The notes beneath the pieces were generated by a model, which was given only the letters and a program-made list of their open reading frames with translations, was not told the DNA's origin and searched no databases. Below are positions 50,186 through 60,129 of a DNA stretch of 64,000 nt, piece by piece. The stretch spans positions 930,001 through 994,000 of the forward strand of contig CP138327.1 in assembly GCA_037956075.1 (NCBI GenBank), read 5' to 3'. How positions within the stretch are numbered: the stretch's first letter is position 1; the number at the start of each line of letters is the position of its first letter. Both the position numbers and the translations under genes were made by a program. Source of the stretch: Catillopecten margaritatus gill symbiont (GTDB lineage Bacteria; Pseudomonadota; Gammaproteobacteria; PS1; Pseudothioglobaceae).

Positions 50186-51628
50186 TTATGAGGTAAATGC
50201 CAGATATTGATTAACTTTTTGAGCCACACCACGCCCTTCATTAATCGCCCAAACAACTAAGGATTGCCCACGGCGACAATCGCCTGCGGTAAAAATACCT
50301 GCTTGAGAAGTTGCATATTCACCGTAGATTGCCTGGTAATTACCTCGTTCGTCAAGGGTGATGTTGGCATCATCGCTGAGATAGTGCTCTGGGGCAATGA
50401 AACCCATTGATAATAAAACTAATTGTGTGTCCCAAGTTTTTGCACTACCATCGATTTCGATTAATTTACCCTCTTTAAAGTCAACATTCACGGTATTAAG
50501 ACCAACCACTTTACCCTCTGCGTCTTTAGTAAATGATTTGGTCATTAAATGGTATTGCCTTGGATCGGCACCAAATACTTCGGTTGCTTCTTCGTGTCCA
50601 TAATCCACACGGTAAATTAACGGCCACAATGGCCAAGGATTATTTTCCGCGCGCTCTTCTGGCGGTTTGCCCATTAATTCAAAATTGACAATTGACTTTG
50701 CCCCTTGTCGCAATGCTGTGCCGATACAATCTGTGCCCGTATCGCCACCGCCAATCACAATGACATCCTTGCCTTTAGCCGACAATTCCGACTCATCGGC
50801 ATGTCCAGTATCCAATAAAACTTGTGTATTTTTAGTTAAATATTCCATTGCTAAATGCACGCCTTGTGCATCACGATTTTCCACTGGCAAATCACGCGCT
50901 TCCGTCGCACCCGTGGTAAATACCAAAGCGTCAAAATCTTTTTGCAATTGTGCGGTTGTTACCTCTTTGCCGACATTCACATCAGTAATAAATTCAATCC
51001 CTGATGCTTTAAGCAAATTCACGCGCCGTTCAACTACATCCTTACTGAGTTTCATATTCGGAATACCATACATTAATAAACCACCAATTCTATCGGCGCG
51101 TTCAAATACTGTAACGCTATGACCTAATTTATTGAGCTCTTCCGCCGTTGCCAAACCTGCTGGACCCGAACCGACAACCGCCACTTTTTTACCTGTGCGA
51201 TTTTCAACTTTAAACGGTTGAATCCACTCTTCTTCAAAGCCACGGTCAACAATCGCTTGTTCAATGTTTTTAATTGTCACTGCTGGATTATTCATCCCCA
51301 ACACACACGAACCTTCGCACGGCGCAGGGCAAACACGCCCCGTAAATTCTGGAAAATTATTGGTTTTGTGTAATCGTGTCAATGCTTCTTGCCACTTGTT
51401 GTGATAAATTAAATCATTCCACTCAGGAATTAAATTATCCACTGGGCAACCGTCATTTGACTGACAAAACGGCACACCACAATCCATACATCTTGCCCCT
51501 TGGTCTTGTAAATGTGCAACATTATGCGAGCCCGAAAAAATCTCGCCATAATCTTTAATGCGCAATTCCACAGGGCGATACGCCTCAGTTTTTCTATCAA
51601 ATTCCTTAAAGCCAGTTATCTTTCCCAT
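50186..51628 (-). CDS. gltD: Glutamate synthase small subunit (GltD)-like oxidoreductase
   Basis: 480 residues. N-terminal FeS cysteines [17 protein letters not shown] (about residues 47-63) and [12 protein letters not shown] motif [20 protein letters not shown] (about 150-169), NADPH motif [20 protein letters not shown] (about 288). Transfers electrons from NADPH to the glutamate synthase large subunit. No gltB lies next to it here. The closeness to dsr, whose DsrL has the same fold, is of interest, but the length and motifs are those of GltD. Confidence 0.92.
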   Translation of the reverse strand: MGKITGFKEFDRKTEAYRPVELRIKDYGEIFSGSHNVAHLQDQGARCMDCGVPFCQSNDGCPVDNLIPEWNDLIYHNKWQEALTRLHKTNNFPEFTGRVCPAPCEGSCVLGMNNPAVTIKNIEQAIVDRGFEEEWIQPFKVENRTGKKVAVVGSGPAGLATAEELNKLGHSVTVFERADRIGGLLMYGIPNMKLSKDVVERRVNLLKASGIEFITDVNVGKEVTTAQLQKDFDALVFTTGATEARDLPVENRDAQGVHLAMEYLTKNTQVLLDTGHADESELSAKGKDVIVIGGGDTGTDCIGTALRQGAKSIVNFELMGKPPEERAENNPWPLWPLIYRVDYGHEEATEVFGADPRQYHLMTKSFTKDAEGKVVGLNTVNVDFKEGKLIEIDGSAKTWDTQLVLLSMGFIAPEHYLSDDANITLDERGNYQAIYGEYATSQAGIFTAGDCRRGQSLVVWAINEGRGVAQKVNQYLAFTS

Positions 51629-51666
51629 TACAAATCAATACTTATTTAAAAGAGCATAATTATATC

Positions 51667-51695
51667 TTGTTTAACAATCGTAATGACTGTATAAT
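51667..51695 (+). promoter_or_regulatory. Sigma-70 promoter of rplS
   Basis: TTGTTT (51667-51672), 17-base spacer, perfect TATAAT (51690-51695). The rplS ATG is 38 bases further on, with GAAGGA as RBS. Confidence 0.65.
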
Positions 51696-51732
51696 TGCCC
51701 CTTTTTGAAGATTTGAACGAAGGAATACAGTT

Positions 51733-52086
51733 ATGAATATAATTGACCAAATTGAAAGCGAACAACTAAGATCAGATATCCCTGATTTCTCATCAGGCGA
51801 TACAGTGGTTGTTCAGGTAAAGGTTCGTGAAGGCGACCGTGAAAGATTACAGGCATTTGAAGGCGTGGTAATCGGCAAGAAAAATCGTGGCATCGGTTCG
51901 GCATTTACTGTTCGTAAAATTTCTCACGGCGAAGGCGTTGAGCGTGTTTTTCAAACCCATTCAAAAATGATTGATTCCGTAGAAGTCAAACGCCGTGGTA
52001 AGGTTCGTCAAGCGAAGTTATACTATCTTCGTGGCCTTACAGGCAAGAAAGCAAGAATTAAAGAGAAATTGGCTGCTAAAAAATAA
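51733..52086 (+). CDS. rplS: 50S ribosomal protein L19
   Basis: 117 residues, matching L19 throughout: [58 protein letters not shown] and the basic [17 protein letters not shown] tail. Located at the 30S/50S interface. Monocistronic here, between its own promoter and a strong terminator, without the usual rpsP-rimM-trmD neighbours. Confidence 0.98.
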   Translation: MNIIDQIESEQLRSDIPDFSSGDTVVVQVKVREGDRERLQAFEGVVIGKKNRGIGSAFTVRKISHGEGVERVFQTHSKMIDSVEVKRRGKVRQAKLYYLRGLTGKKARIKEKLAAKK

Positions 52087-52106
52087 CAGTAAACTGATTC
52101 TTTTAA

Positions 52107-52136
52107 AAATACCAGCGTTATGCTGGTATTTTTTTG
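52107..52136 (+). terminator. Rho-independent terminator of rplS
   Basis: AAATACCAGC-GTTAT-GCTGGTATTTTTTT: ten-base stem with flanking A/T pairing and a run of seven T. Twenty-one bases after the rplS stop. Confidence 0.9.
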
Positions 52137-52150
52137 TCTAAAATTCCCCT

Positions 52151-53023
52151 ATGGATAACCCCACACTCATTGACACATTTCTCGACCATTATTGGTTGTC
52201 ATCTGGTGCCAGCAAAAACACGCTATCCGCCTACCGCTCCGACCTCAATATCTTTGCTAAATGGCTAAAGAATCCATTAGAGACAATTGACGACACTGTA
52301 ATCAATGATTATTTTCAACACAGAGACCTCAACCCAGCCACCCAAGCCCGTATTCTCACTTGCTTAAGCACTTTTTACAACTATTTAATAACCACAAAAG
52401 TAATTATCAATAATCCAACTGCAAAACTCCACCAACCCAAACAAACACAAAAACTGCCCGTTTTCCTCAACCTCACCGAGGTAGAAAACCTATTAAACGC
52501 CCCCGACACAAAAACCATCATCGGACTGCGTGACCGAGCCATGTTAGAGCTGCTCTATTCCTGCGGACTCCGTGTCTCAGAATTGGTCGGCTTAGAATTT
52601 CACAACCTAAACCTCAACGAAGAATATATCCGTATCCATGGTAAAGGCAATAAAGAACGCATACTCCCTATGGGTGAAGTTGCTATGGAATGCCTTGCCA
52701 TCTACGAAGAAAAATCCCGCCCTTTCCTACTAAAAAATGGACAAACTGACGCCTATTTTCTTAGTAATCGTGGCTCAGGCATGGGCAGACACAACTTCTT
52801 CCACATCGTCAAAAACTACACCAAAAAAGCTGGCATTGACAAACCCCTCTCCCCCCATACCCTTCGCCACGCTTTCGCCACCCACTTAGTTCAACAAGGT
52901 GCTGATTTGCGTAGTGTGCAATTAATGTTAGGGCACAGCGATATTTCTACAACACAGATATACACTCATATTCAAAATACACAGTTGAAAAGTCAACACC
53001 ACAAACATCATCCTCGTGGCTAA
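52151..53023 (+). CDS. xerD: Site-specific tyrosine recombinase XerD
   Basis: 290 residues. Resolves chromosome dimers at dif with XerC. N-terminal core-binding domain begins IDTFLDHYWLSSGASKNTLS, closer to XerD than XerC. Catalytic residues: Arg in LYSCGLRVSEL (about 146), Lys in HGKGNKER (about 172), His-Arg in HTLRHAFATH (about 240), His in LGHSDIS and Tyr in TTQIYTHI (about 275). Full length. Twenty-eight codons short of nothing; starts soon after the rplS terminator. Confidence 0.92.
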   Translation: MDNPTLIDTFLDHYWLSSGASKNTLSAYRSDLNIFAKWLKNPLETIDDTVINDYFQHRDLNPATQARILTCLSTFYNYLITTKVIINNPTAKLHQPKQTQKLPVFLNLTEVENLLNAPDTKTIIGLRDRAMLELLYSCGLRVSELVGLEFHNLNLNEEYIRIHGKGNKERILPMGEVAMECLAIYEEKSRPFLLKNGQTDAYFLSNRGSGMGRHNFFHIVKNYTKKAGIDKPLSPHTLRHAFATHLVQQGADLRSVQLMLGHSDISTTQIYTHIQNTQLKSQHHKHHPRG

Positions 53024-53073
53024 TTTTCTTTTATATCTAGTTTATCTGTTTAACTCTTTGGATTACTTATAGT

Positions 53074-53100
53074 GGGCTTAACTAGTATTTCAATTAATGT
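53074..53100 (+). repeat. Possible IS1595-end remnant
   Basis: GGGCTTAACTAGTATTTCAA followed by TTAATGT resembles the IS left end (GGGTCTTAACTAGTTAAGC then AATTTTTAATTG) with small deletions. It lies in the 143-base xerD-greA gap; the rest of the gap has only an AT-rich partial palindrome (TTATTATTCGCGAATGAAATAATAA). Confidence 0.3.
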
Positions 53101-53166
53101 TTATTATTCGCGAATGAAATAATAATATTTATAGTTGGATGTAGTGATAGTGCACCATCTATGAAT

Positions 53167-53643
53167 TTAGATGTATTTGACTTCTAAAATTTCATAGAGA
53201 ATATCTCCTTGCGGAGCTTTAACAGTAACTTCATCTCCCTCTTCGTTACCCATTAAAGCGCTAGCAATTGGAGAGTGGCATGAGATTTTTTTGAGGGTAA
53301 TATCGGATTCATCTTCGCCGACGATTTGGTAAGTAGTTTCACTATCATCAGCAAGGTTCATTAAGGTAACGGTAGTGCCAAAGACACATCTTCCGTCTTG
53401 ATTGAGTTTGTTGACATCAATGATTTGCATACGGGAAAGTTTTGACTCTATTTCCTTAATGCGACCTTCAATAAAACCTTGTTCTTCTTTGGCAGCATGG
53501 TATTCGGCGTTTTCCTTAAGATCTCCGTGGGCACGGGCAGTGGCAATTTCTTCAACAATACGGGGGCGCTCTTTGTCTTTTAAGTTTAGCAATTCTGCCT
53601 CTAAGGCTTTGGCGCCAACAACGGTCATTGGGATAGTTTCCAT
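53167..53643 (-). CDS. greA: Transcript cleavage factor GreA
   Basis: 158 residues. Rescues backtracked RNA polymerase by inducing transcript cleavage. N-terminal coiled coil ([40 protein letters not shown]) with the two acidic tip residues (D, E in GDLKENAEY, about residues 42-50). C-terminal FKBP-like domain ends in [11 protein letters not shown]. Eight bases after carB. Confidence 0.97.
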   Translation of the reverse strand: METIPMTVVGAKALEAELLNLKDKERPRIVEEIATARAHGDLKENAEYHAAKEEQGFIEGRIKEIESKLSRMQIIDVNKLNQDGRCVFGTTVTLMNLADDSETTYQIVGEDESDITLKKISCHSPIASALMGNEEGDEVTVKAPQGDILYEILEVKYI

Positions 53644-53651
53644 ATTACCTC

Positions 53652-56600
53652 CTAAGTGTTGAGTGATTGCACTGTTCTTACAGTGATTTCATCATGGGTG
53701 TTGAGTCCATCTAACATTGCAAAGGCAGCTGCAACTGTGGTAGTAAATGGCACCTTATGTACCAACGCTTGACAACGAATAGCTGTGGCGTCTTCTGCAC
53801 CTTGAGTGTCTTCAGTGGAATTAATGATTAAATCAATTTCATCATTTTTAATCATATCAATAATGTGGGGGGAGCCTTCAGAAACCTTGTTAACAGTTTC
53901 ACACTCTAAACCTGCATCGGTAAGTGATTCTTTATTGCTGCGAGTTGCCACTAAATTAAAGCCTTGTTTGACCAGGCGTTTACCCAACTCAGCCAAATCA
54001 TCACGGTCTAACTTGCGCAAACTAATGAATACTTTGCCTTCACTCGGTGCACGGCTGCCAGCGGCAAGTTCTGCTTTGTCAAAGGCAGAGGCAAAATCAT
54101 CACCGATGCCCATTACTTCGCCTGTTGAACGCATTTCTGGACCTAAAATTGGGTCAACACCTAAGAATTTATTGAATGGGAATACCGCTTCTTTAACGCT
54201 AAAATGTTTTGGAATGATTTCTTTGGTGAAATTTAACTCCTTAAGTGTTTTGCCCGCCATCACGCGTGCTGCGATATTTGCCAATGGTTTGCCAATAGCT
54301 TTGGATACAAATGGCACGGTGCGTGAGGCGCGTGGATTGACTTCAATGATATAAATTTCGCCATCTTGGTAAGCCATTTGCGTATTCATTAAACCAACTA
54401 CACCCAGTTTTTTTGCCATGGCGATGACTTGTGTACGCATTTCATTTAGTACATCGTCGGGTAGTGAATACGGTGGCAACGAACAAGCCGAATCACCTGA
54501 GTGAATACCTGCTTGCTCAATATGTTGCATAATACCACCGATAACAACCTCTTCACCATCGCAAATCACATCAATATCGACTTCAATTGCGTGGTCTAAA
54601 AACGAGTCCAGTAAAACTGGCGAGTCATTTGATACCTGCACGGCGGTGTGCATATAATGGTCAAGATTGTCTTTATTGTAAACAATTTCCATCGCACGAC
54701 CGCCTAAAACATAAGAGGGGCGCACGACCAAAGGGAAACCAATGCCGTTGGCAATATCTTGTGCTTGTTCTAATGAACGCGCAGTGCCATTAAGCGGTTG
54801 TTTTAATTCTAATTCTTGTAGCATCTTAGAAAATCGCTCACGGTCTTCGGCTAAATCAATCGCATCAGGACTGGTGCCGATGATGTTTGCACCACTTTTT
54901 TCTAAGGCTTCGGCAAGTTTTAATGGAGTTTGCCCGCCATAATGAACAATAATGCCTTCTGGATTTTCAATTTCAACAATGGACAATACATCTTCCAGCG
55001 TTAACGGTTCAAAATAAAGACGGTCAGAAATGTCATAATCAGTAGAAACTGTTTCTGGATTGCAATTAACCATAATGGTTTCATAGCCATCCTCACGCAA
55101 CGCTAAAGAGGCATGAACGCAGCAATAATCAAACTCAATTCCTTGTCCAATGCGGTTCGGTCCACCGCCCAAAATCATAATTTTCTTCTTGTCGGTTGGG
55201 TTGGCTTCACACTGTTGTTGATAGGTTGAATATAGATAAGCAGTTTCTGTGTCAAATTCGGCAGCGCAACTGTCAACCCGTTTAAAGACGGGTTTTACAT
55301 TTAAGGCTTTGCGTCGTTCACGCACCGAAGATTCGCTACAATGACAAAGTTGTGCCAAACGCGCATCAGAAAAACCTTTGCGTTTTAGGCAGAATAAGGC
55401 ATCGGCATCAATACTGGTAATTTCACTGCCATTGATTTGCATTTCGCTAGAAACAAGGTCTTGGATTTGTGCCAAAAACCACGGGTCAACTTTGGATAAA
55501 TCAAATACTTCGTCCAACGACATTCCCAATCTAAACGCATCGGCTAAATAGAAAATTCGCTCACCACGGGCAGTAATACATTCTGATTTAATTTTATTTT
55601 TTGCATCATCGGCATTTAAATCTACCATTGGATCTAAGCCCACTTTATCGGTTTCTAAGCCTCGTAGGGCTTTTTGCAACGACTCTTGGAAAGTTGAGCC
55701 CATTGCCATTACCTCGCCCACAGATTTCATTTGTGTGGTTAAACGGTCGTCTGCTTTAGGGAATTTTTCAAAGGCAAATCTTGGAATTTTGGTAACAACA
55801 TAATCAATGCTTGGCTCAAATGAGGCAGGAGTTTTACCGCCTGTAATATCATTATCCAACTCATCTAAGGTATAACCGACGGCTAATTTTGCTGCCACTT
55901 TTGCAATCGGAAAACCCGTTGCTTTTGACGCCAAAGCAGAGGAACGCGATACCCGTGGATTCATTTCAATAATGGTTAAACGCCCATTTTCAGGATTGAG
56001 TGCAAATTGTACATTTGAGCCCCCCGTGTCCACGCCGATTTCACGCAAAACAGCCAACGATGCATCACGCATTACTTGATATTCTTTGTCGGTCAAAGTT
56101 TGTGCAGGGGCAACAGTAATTGAGTCGCCTGTATGCACACCCATCGGGTCAAAATTCTCAATCGAACAGATGATGATGCAATTATCTTTGGTATCACGCA
56201 CCACTTCCATTTCAAATTCTTTCCAGCCGAGAATGGATTCTTCAACCAGCAATTCATTGGTCGGCGAAAGATCTAAACCGCGTTCACAAATCTCAATAAA
56301 TTCATCTTTATTGTAAGCGATACCACCGCCTGAGCCACCCATTGTAAAAGAGGGGCGAATCACCGTTGGGTAGCCTACTTTTTCTTGTATTACAAAAGCT
56401 TCTTCTAGATTATGGGCAACTGCTGCTTCTGGCATATCCAAGCCAATTTTAAGCATTGCTTCACGGAATAAATCTCGGTCTTCGGCTTTATCAATCGCCT
56501 CTTTTCTGGCGCCAATCATTTCTACACCATGCTTTTCTAACACGCCATGTCGTTCTAAATCTAAGGCGCAATTAAGTGCGGTTTGTCCGCCCATTGTCGG

Positions 56601-56861
56601 CAATAAAGCATCCGGTTTTTCGACTTCGATAATTTTCTCAACCGTACGCCATTCAATCGGCTCAATATAAGTCGCGTCTGCCATTTGTGGGTCAGTCATA
56701 ATCGTGGCTGGATTAGAATTAACCAAAATTACACGGTAACCTTCCTCACGCAAAGCGGTACACGCCTGTGCACCTGAATAATCAAATTCACACGCTTGAC
56801 CAATAACAATCGGACCTGCGCCGATGATTAGGATACTTTTTAGATCTTGTCTTTTTGGCAT
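53652..56861 (-). CDS. carB: Carbamoyl-phosphate synthase large subunit
   Basis: 1069 residues, full length. Two homologous ATP-grasp halves: N-terminal [20 protein letters not shown] (about residues 11-30), second-half [20 protein letters not shown] (about 560-579), [17 protein letters not shown] and [17 protein letters not shown]. The C-terminal MGS-like allosteric domain is at about 935-1069. Makes carbamoyl phosphate for arginine and pyrimidines with CarA. The gene order carA-mlaA-carB is unusual. Confidence 0.97.
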   Translation of the reverse strand: MPKRQDLKSILIIGAGPIVIGQACEFDYSGAQACTALREEGYRVILVNSNPATIMTDPQMADATYIEPIEWRTVEKIIEVEKPDALLPTMGGQTALNCALDLERHGVLEKHGVEMIGARKEAIDKAEDRDLFREAMLKIGLDMPEAAVAHNLEEAFVIQEKVGYPTVIRPSFTMGGSGGGIAYNKDEFIEICERGLDLSPTNELLVEESILGWKEFEMEVVRDTKDNCIIICSIENFDPMGVHTGDSITVAPAQTLTDKEYQVMRDASLAVLREIGVDTGGSNVQFALNPENGRLTIIEMNPRVSRSSALASKATGFPIAKVAAKLAVGYTLDELDNDITGGKTPASFEPSIDYVVTKIPRFAFEKFPKADDRLTTQMKSVGEVMAMGSTFQESLQKALRGLETDKVGLDPMVDLNADDAKNKIKSECITARGERIFYLADAFRLGMSLDEVFDLSKVDPWFLAQIQDLVSSEMQINGSEITSIDADALFCLKRKGFSDARLAQLCHCSESSVRERRKALNVKPVFKRVDSCAAEFDTETAYLYSTYQQQCEANPTDKKKIMILGGGPNRIGQGIEFDYCCVHASLALREDGYETIMVNCNPETVSTDYDISDRLYFEPLTLEDVLSIVEIENPEGIIVHYGGQTPLKLAEALEKSGANIIGTSPDAIDLAEDRERFSKMLQELELKQPLNGTARSLEQAQDIANGIGFPLVVRPSYVLGGRAMEIVYNKDNLDHYMHTAVQVSNDSPVLLDSFLDHAIEVDIDVICDGEEVVIGGIMQHIEQAGIHSGDSACSLPPYSLPDDVLNEMRTQVIAMAKKLGVVGLMNTQMAYQDGEIYIIEVNPRASRTVPFVSKAIGKPLANIAARVMAGKTLKELNFTKEIIPKHFSVKEAVFPFNKFLGVDPILGPEMRSTGEVMGIGDDFASAFDKAELAAGSRAPSEGKVFISLRKLDRDDLAELGKRLVKQGFNLVATRSNKESLTDAGLECETVNKVSEGSPHIIDMIKNDEIDLIINSTEDTQGAEDATAIRCQALVHKVPFTTTVAAAFAMLDGLNTHDEITVRTVQSLNT

Positions 56862-56871
56862 AGTTTTCTAT

Positions 56872-57540
56872 TTAAAATTCGTCATCGTCTGGCAAATCGC
56901 CGTTGTACACATCATGCTTGTTTTTTTGTAAATAGGCAGAACGCATTGAAATATAAGGGTCATCTGCTTTATTAAGTAAATCCGTTGCTGGCAACAACTG
57001 CACACGGGTATCAACTGCTTGCACGATAGTCAAGCCAGTTTTTTGTGCTGTTTTGATGTGTTTAGTTTGTTTTCCTTTTTGTACACTATCGACCACCACA
57101 CCTGTTGCACCACGCACAGTTGAAGGTCCAAGCACTGGTAGTACTACATAATTACCTTCTGGTGCACCCCAAACTGCCAAAGTTTGCCCAAAATCTTCTT
57201 TGGTTTTTGTCAAACCAATCTCACTGGCAACATCAAATAGCCCAAACAATCCAATGGTAGAATTAATTAAAACTCTACTCAATGTGTTGGCGCTATTAAT
57301 CACTTCAAACTGTGCTATTTCGTTGCCAAGTGTACCAACATCGCCAACATTAGAAGAAAAATCACTGACACGATTTTGCACTGGCTTAGGTACATTTTCT
57401 TTATAGGCTCTAGCGGTCGGCTCAAAAACAGCCTTATCTAATCCCTGATTAAACTCAAAAACTGAGCGGTTGCTTTCTTCCCATGGGTCTTCGTTCGCCA
57501 TCAGCGAAAAACTAACCAATATTATCATTAAAAATTTCAT
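56872..57540 (-). CDS. mlaA: MlaA/VacJ-family phospholipid-transport protein without lipobox
   Basis: 222 residues. MlaA removes misplaced phospholipids from the outer leaflet of the outer membrane. Family motifs: [20 protein letters not shown] (about residues 19-38), [18 protein letters not shown] (about 90-107), [20 protein letters not shown] and the [10 protein letters not shown] block. The signal ([18 protein letters not shown]) ends in a signal-peptidase I-like site and has no cysteine, so it is not lipidated like classical MlaA. The ATG overlaps the carA stop by four bases. Confidence 0.9.
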   Translation of the reverse strand: MKFLMIILVSFSLMANEDPWEESNRSVFEFNQGLDKAVFEPTARAYKENVPKPVQNRVSDFSSNVGDVGTLGNEIAQFEVINSANTLSRVLINSTIGLFGLFDVASEIGLTKTKEDFGQTLAVWGAPEGNYVVLPVLGPSTVRGATGVVVDSVQKGKQTKHIKTAQKTGLTIVQAVDTRVQLLPATDLLNKADDPYISMRSAYLQKNKHDVYNGDLPDDDEF

Positions 57541-58658
57541 TTTTTCATATCCTCTATAAATCTATCAAATAAACCGCTCATATCGTGCGGACCTGGTGAA
57601 GCTTCGGGATGCCCCTGAAAGCCGAATGCTTTTTTACCAACAACTCTAACACCTTGGATAGAATGGTCAAATAACGACTTATGTGTTACTTCAAGTTGCG
57701 ACGGCATACTGTTTTCTGCCACGGCAAAGCCATGATTTTGTGAAGTAATCATCACTTGTTTACTGCCCAAATCTTGCACAGGGTGGTTGGCACCGTGATG
57801 ACCGAATTTCATTTTTTCACTCGAAGCACCACAGGCTAACGACAATAATTGATGCCCCAAGCAAATGCCAAATATTGGCATGTCTTTTTCTAACAAAGTT
57901 TGAATGTTTTTAATCGCATAATCACACGGCTCAGGGTCACCTGGGCCGTTAGATAAAAACACACCATCTGGGTTTGTTGCCAAAACTTCTTCCACGGATG
58001 TTTGTGCATTGACAACGGTTAAATCGCAACCCCTATCAACCAACATTCTCAAAATGTTTTTCTTGACACCATAGTCATAAACCGTCACTTTGAATTTAGC
58101 CTCTAATGGGTTAAATTCACCCGTTTCTAAAAAATAAGAACCCTCATTAAAATCATATGGCTTAATCGTTGAAACCACTTTCGCTAAGTCCATATTTTTC
58201 AATCCAGCAAAAACCTGTGCCTTTTTAATTGCAACTGCCTCATCAATATTATCACCTGTAACAATACACCCTTTTAACGACCCTTTTTCACGCAAATGGC
58301 GTGTCAATGCACGGGTATCAATGTCGCTGATAGCCACAATATTATGCTTAGATAAATATTCATCCAGTGGCATTGTGTTACGCCAATTGCTGAGCATTAA
58401 CGGTAAATCACGAATGATTAAACCAGAGGCGTGGATTCTGTCAGATTCTTCATCAACCGTATTAGTACCTGTGTTACCGATGTGTGGATAAGTCAGTGCA
58501 ACAATTTGTTGTGCATATGAAGGGTCAGTTAGAATTTCTTGATAGCCTGTCATTGAAGTATTAAACACCACTTCGCCCACTGTGTCGCCATTAGCGCCAA
58601 TAGATTTTCCTTTGAAAATCATTCCATCCTCTAACGCTAATAATGCAACTTGTGGCAC
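57537..58658 (-). CDS. carA: Carbamoyl-phosphate synthase small subunit
   Basis: 373 residues. Glutaminase that feeds ammonia to CarB. N-terminal domain [20 protein letters not shown] and [20 protein letters not shown]. The class I amidotransferase domain has the nucleophile Cys in [13 protein letters not shown] (about residue 264) and His/Glu in [14 protein letters not shown] (about 348-352). First gene of carA-mlaA-carB-greA, divergent from the HMA-domain gene. Confidence 0.97.
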   Translation of the reverse strand: MPQVALLALEDGMIFKGKSIGANGDTVGEVVFNTSMTGYQEILTDPSYAQQIVALTYPHIGNTGTNTVDEESDRIHASGLIIRDLPLMLSNWRNTMPLDEYLSKHNIVAISDIDTRALTRHLREKGSLKGCIVTGDNIDEAVAIKKAQVFAGLKNMDLAKVVSTIKPYDFNEGSYFLETGEFNPLEAKFKVTVYDYGVKKNILRMLVDRGCDLTVVNAQTSVEEVLATNPDGVFLSNGPGDPEPCDYAIKNIQTLLEKDMPIFGICLGHQLLSLACGASSEKMKFGHHGANHPVQDLGSKQVMITSQNHGFAVAENSMPSQLEVTHKSLFDHSIQGVRVVGKKAFGFQGHPEASPGPHDMSGLFDRFIEDMKK

Positions 58659-58750
58659 TGAATACTCCTTGGTTCAAAACTGCAGAAATTTTACCATAAC
58701 TGACACTCAAAATGCTATAATATTGACTTTAAAATAAGTTGAGAATCAGC

Positions 58751-59020
58751 ATGGAAATTATCGTAGAAAATATCAAATGTGGTGGTTGTGCTGGCACAAT
58801 TACCAAAAAGTTAAACGCAACATTTGACACGGAAAGCACCGATGTTAATGTTGAGCAAGGCATTGTAAATATTGACCTTGATGACGGCAAGCGAGGTGAT
58901 TTGGCTAAAATTTTGTTAGGTTTAGGTTACCCTGAAACTGACTCGGTACACGGTTTAGGCTCGGCAAAAGCGAAGGCAAAATCATTCGTTTCTTGCGCTA
59001 TCGGGAAGATGGATAAATGA
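58751..59020 (+). CDS. Heavy-metal-associated domain protein
   Basis: 89 residues from the ATG at 58751; an in-frame TTG 12 bases upstream is less likely. Begins MEIIVENIKCGGCAGTITKK, an HMA ferredoxin-like fold with the CxxC metal site (CGGC, about residues 10-13). The C-terminal extension has another cysteine (SFVSCAIGKMDK). Likely a copper-binding chaperone-like protein; the metal is inferred. A perfect TATAAT lies at 58716-58721. Overlaps thiS by four bases. Confidence 0.85.
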   Translation: MEIIVENIKCGGCAGTITKKLNATFDTESTDVNVEQGIVNIDLDDGKRGDLAKILLGLGYPETDSVHGLGSAKAKAKSFVSCAIGKMDK

Positions 59021-59217
59021 TAATCATTCTAAATGGCAAGTCGTTAGAAGTGGATGACGGATTCAACGCCCACGATTTAATCGTGCAATTAGGCTATGAA
59101 AATCAACGCATTGCACTGGAAGTGAACGAAGCGATTATTGCCAAATCTAAGCACGCTGAATTTATTTTAAATGAGGGCGATAAAGTTGAGATTATCAAGG
59201 CTGTGGGTGGCGGTTAG
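59017..59217 (+). CDS. thiS: Thiamine biosynthesis sulfur carrier ThiS
   Basis: 66 residues, ubiquitin-like fold, ending in AVGGG. The terminal Gly-Gly is thiocarboxylated and donates sulfur to ThiG; here a third Gly precedes. Starts MIIILNGKSLEVDDGFNAHD, with RIALEVNEAIIAKSK and EGDKVEIIKAVGG. Overlaps the HMA gene start-to-stop (ATGA) and converges with mazF, whose stop overlaps by four bases. thiG is far away at 10092. Confidence 0.92.
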   Translation: MIIILNGKSLEVDDGFNAHDLIVQLGYENQRIALEVNEAIIAKSKHAEFILNEGDKVEIIKAVGGG

Positions 59218-59567
59218 TCGTTAAATCCTAATATCCACTCAATTTTTTGTTCGATTTGTTGCATTTCATCTGCGTTTAAAGTTGCAATGGCAGAGGAAGT
59301 GAATTTACCTATGTCTAATGCACGAAATTGTGTGCATAAAACATCTGAATCGTGAGACAATTTATTGCGTTTAACAACTCTTAGGCGTAAAAATTCGTCG
59401 TTCATTAAAGCGGTGGTTAATGGCAATATATTAACGGTGCTATAATTAATTTCATTTAATTTATTGGACTGAATAACCAGAACTGGTCTCACTTTTCCAA
59501 CTTCTGCACCTCTACTTGGATTGAGATTAGCTAAATAAATATTACCCCTGACAAATATTTCGTTCAT
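59214..59567 (-). CDS. MazF/PemK-family endoribonuclease toxin
   Basis: 117 residues. Begins MNEIFVRGNIYLANLNPSRG, then AEVGKVRPVLVIQSN, the MazF/PemK signature with the conserved Arg (about residue 29). The catalytic Thr is likely in VNILPLTTAL. mRNA-cleaving toxin of a type II system. It overlaps the stop of the upstream antitoxin gene by four bases, as typical for such operons. Confidence 0.92.
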   Translation of the reverse strand: MNEIFVRGNIYLANLNPSRGAEVGKVRPVLVIQSNKLNEINYSTVNILPLTTALMNDEFLRLRVVKRNKLSHDSDVLCTQFRALDIGKFTSSAIATLNADEMQQIEQKIEWILGFND

Positions 59568-59881
59568 TTTTTTGATAATTTTAAATTATCCATTGTCTGC
59601 TTAATAATATCATCACTAACCCAGCCTTTGAGGGACTCTTCTTGCAAACCATCCATTAGTGCATTGTCAAAAACTTGCATTTCTTTAAACATCCTACCAT
59701 CTGCCACTTCTCTGCGTGCTGAATCTTGCATTTGTTTGATGTTTTTTGCCCTTTCATTCTTTTTACGATAATCCGTAATCGCCTTGCGAATTAACGCACT
59801 TTTAGAAATATGCTCTTCTAATGCCATTTCATTGATTTGATTAAAAAAATCATCTTGTGTTTTTAAAGTAATTGTTTTCAT
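59564..59881 (-). CDS. Ribbon-helix-helix antitoxin paired with MazF
   Basis: 105 residues from the ATG at 59881. A longer frame to 59992 runs into the MITE and is not real. The N-terminal RHH domain MKTITLKTQDDFFNQINEMA, SKSALIRKAITDYRKK (about residues 1-42) binds DNA. The charged C-terminal region (about 45-105) would wrap the toxin. Together with MazF it forms an intact type II toxin-antitoxin unit directly next to a MITE. Confidence 0.88.
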   Translation of the reverse strand: MKTITLKTQDDFFNQINEMALEEHISKSALIRKAITDYRKKNERAKNIKQMQDSARREVADGRMFKEMQVFDNALMDGLQEESLKGWVSDDIIKQTMDNLKLSKK

Positions 59882-59918
59882 AATACTTAAGTAATGTAAA
59901 AAGTAATACCCATTATAA

Positions 59919-60120
59919 TACCCTAATCCAAAAAATGCAAATCTGACACCAACCCTTACTACCACAGCAGAAGGTGAATTGGCTTTAGCCAAGAGAGGCT
60001 ACCCTGGGGTATTTCAAAAAAATCACCGTGGAACCACTGGGTGGCACTAAGATTTTTTTAAAACACTGTGATAGCAAGGCTTAACGCCATATTCACACTT
60101 TCTATCTTTGGATTAGGGTA
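59919..60120. repeat. MITE-like repeat, family 1, copy B
   Basis: 202 bp with perfect 14-bp terminal inverted repeats TACCCTAATCCAAA / TTTGGATTAGGGTA. The interior is almost the reverse complement of copy A (4604-4812), e.g. GCTACCCTGGGGTATTTCAA against the same block there. It lies between the antitoxin gene and the PP-loop gene. Confidence 0.9.
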
Positions 60121-60129
60121 ATACTTTTT

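Noticed and set aside
53024-53166. dif site next to xerD
   Set aside because: The partial palindrome TTATTATTCGCGAATGAAATAATAA does not show the XerC/XerD half-site pattern (GGTGCGCA..TTATGTTAAAT type).
59882-59992. Longer N-terminus of the RHH antitoxin
   Set aside because: The extension is translated MITE sequence; the ATG at 59881 starts a complete RHH domain.
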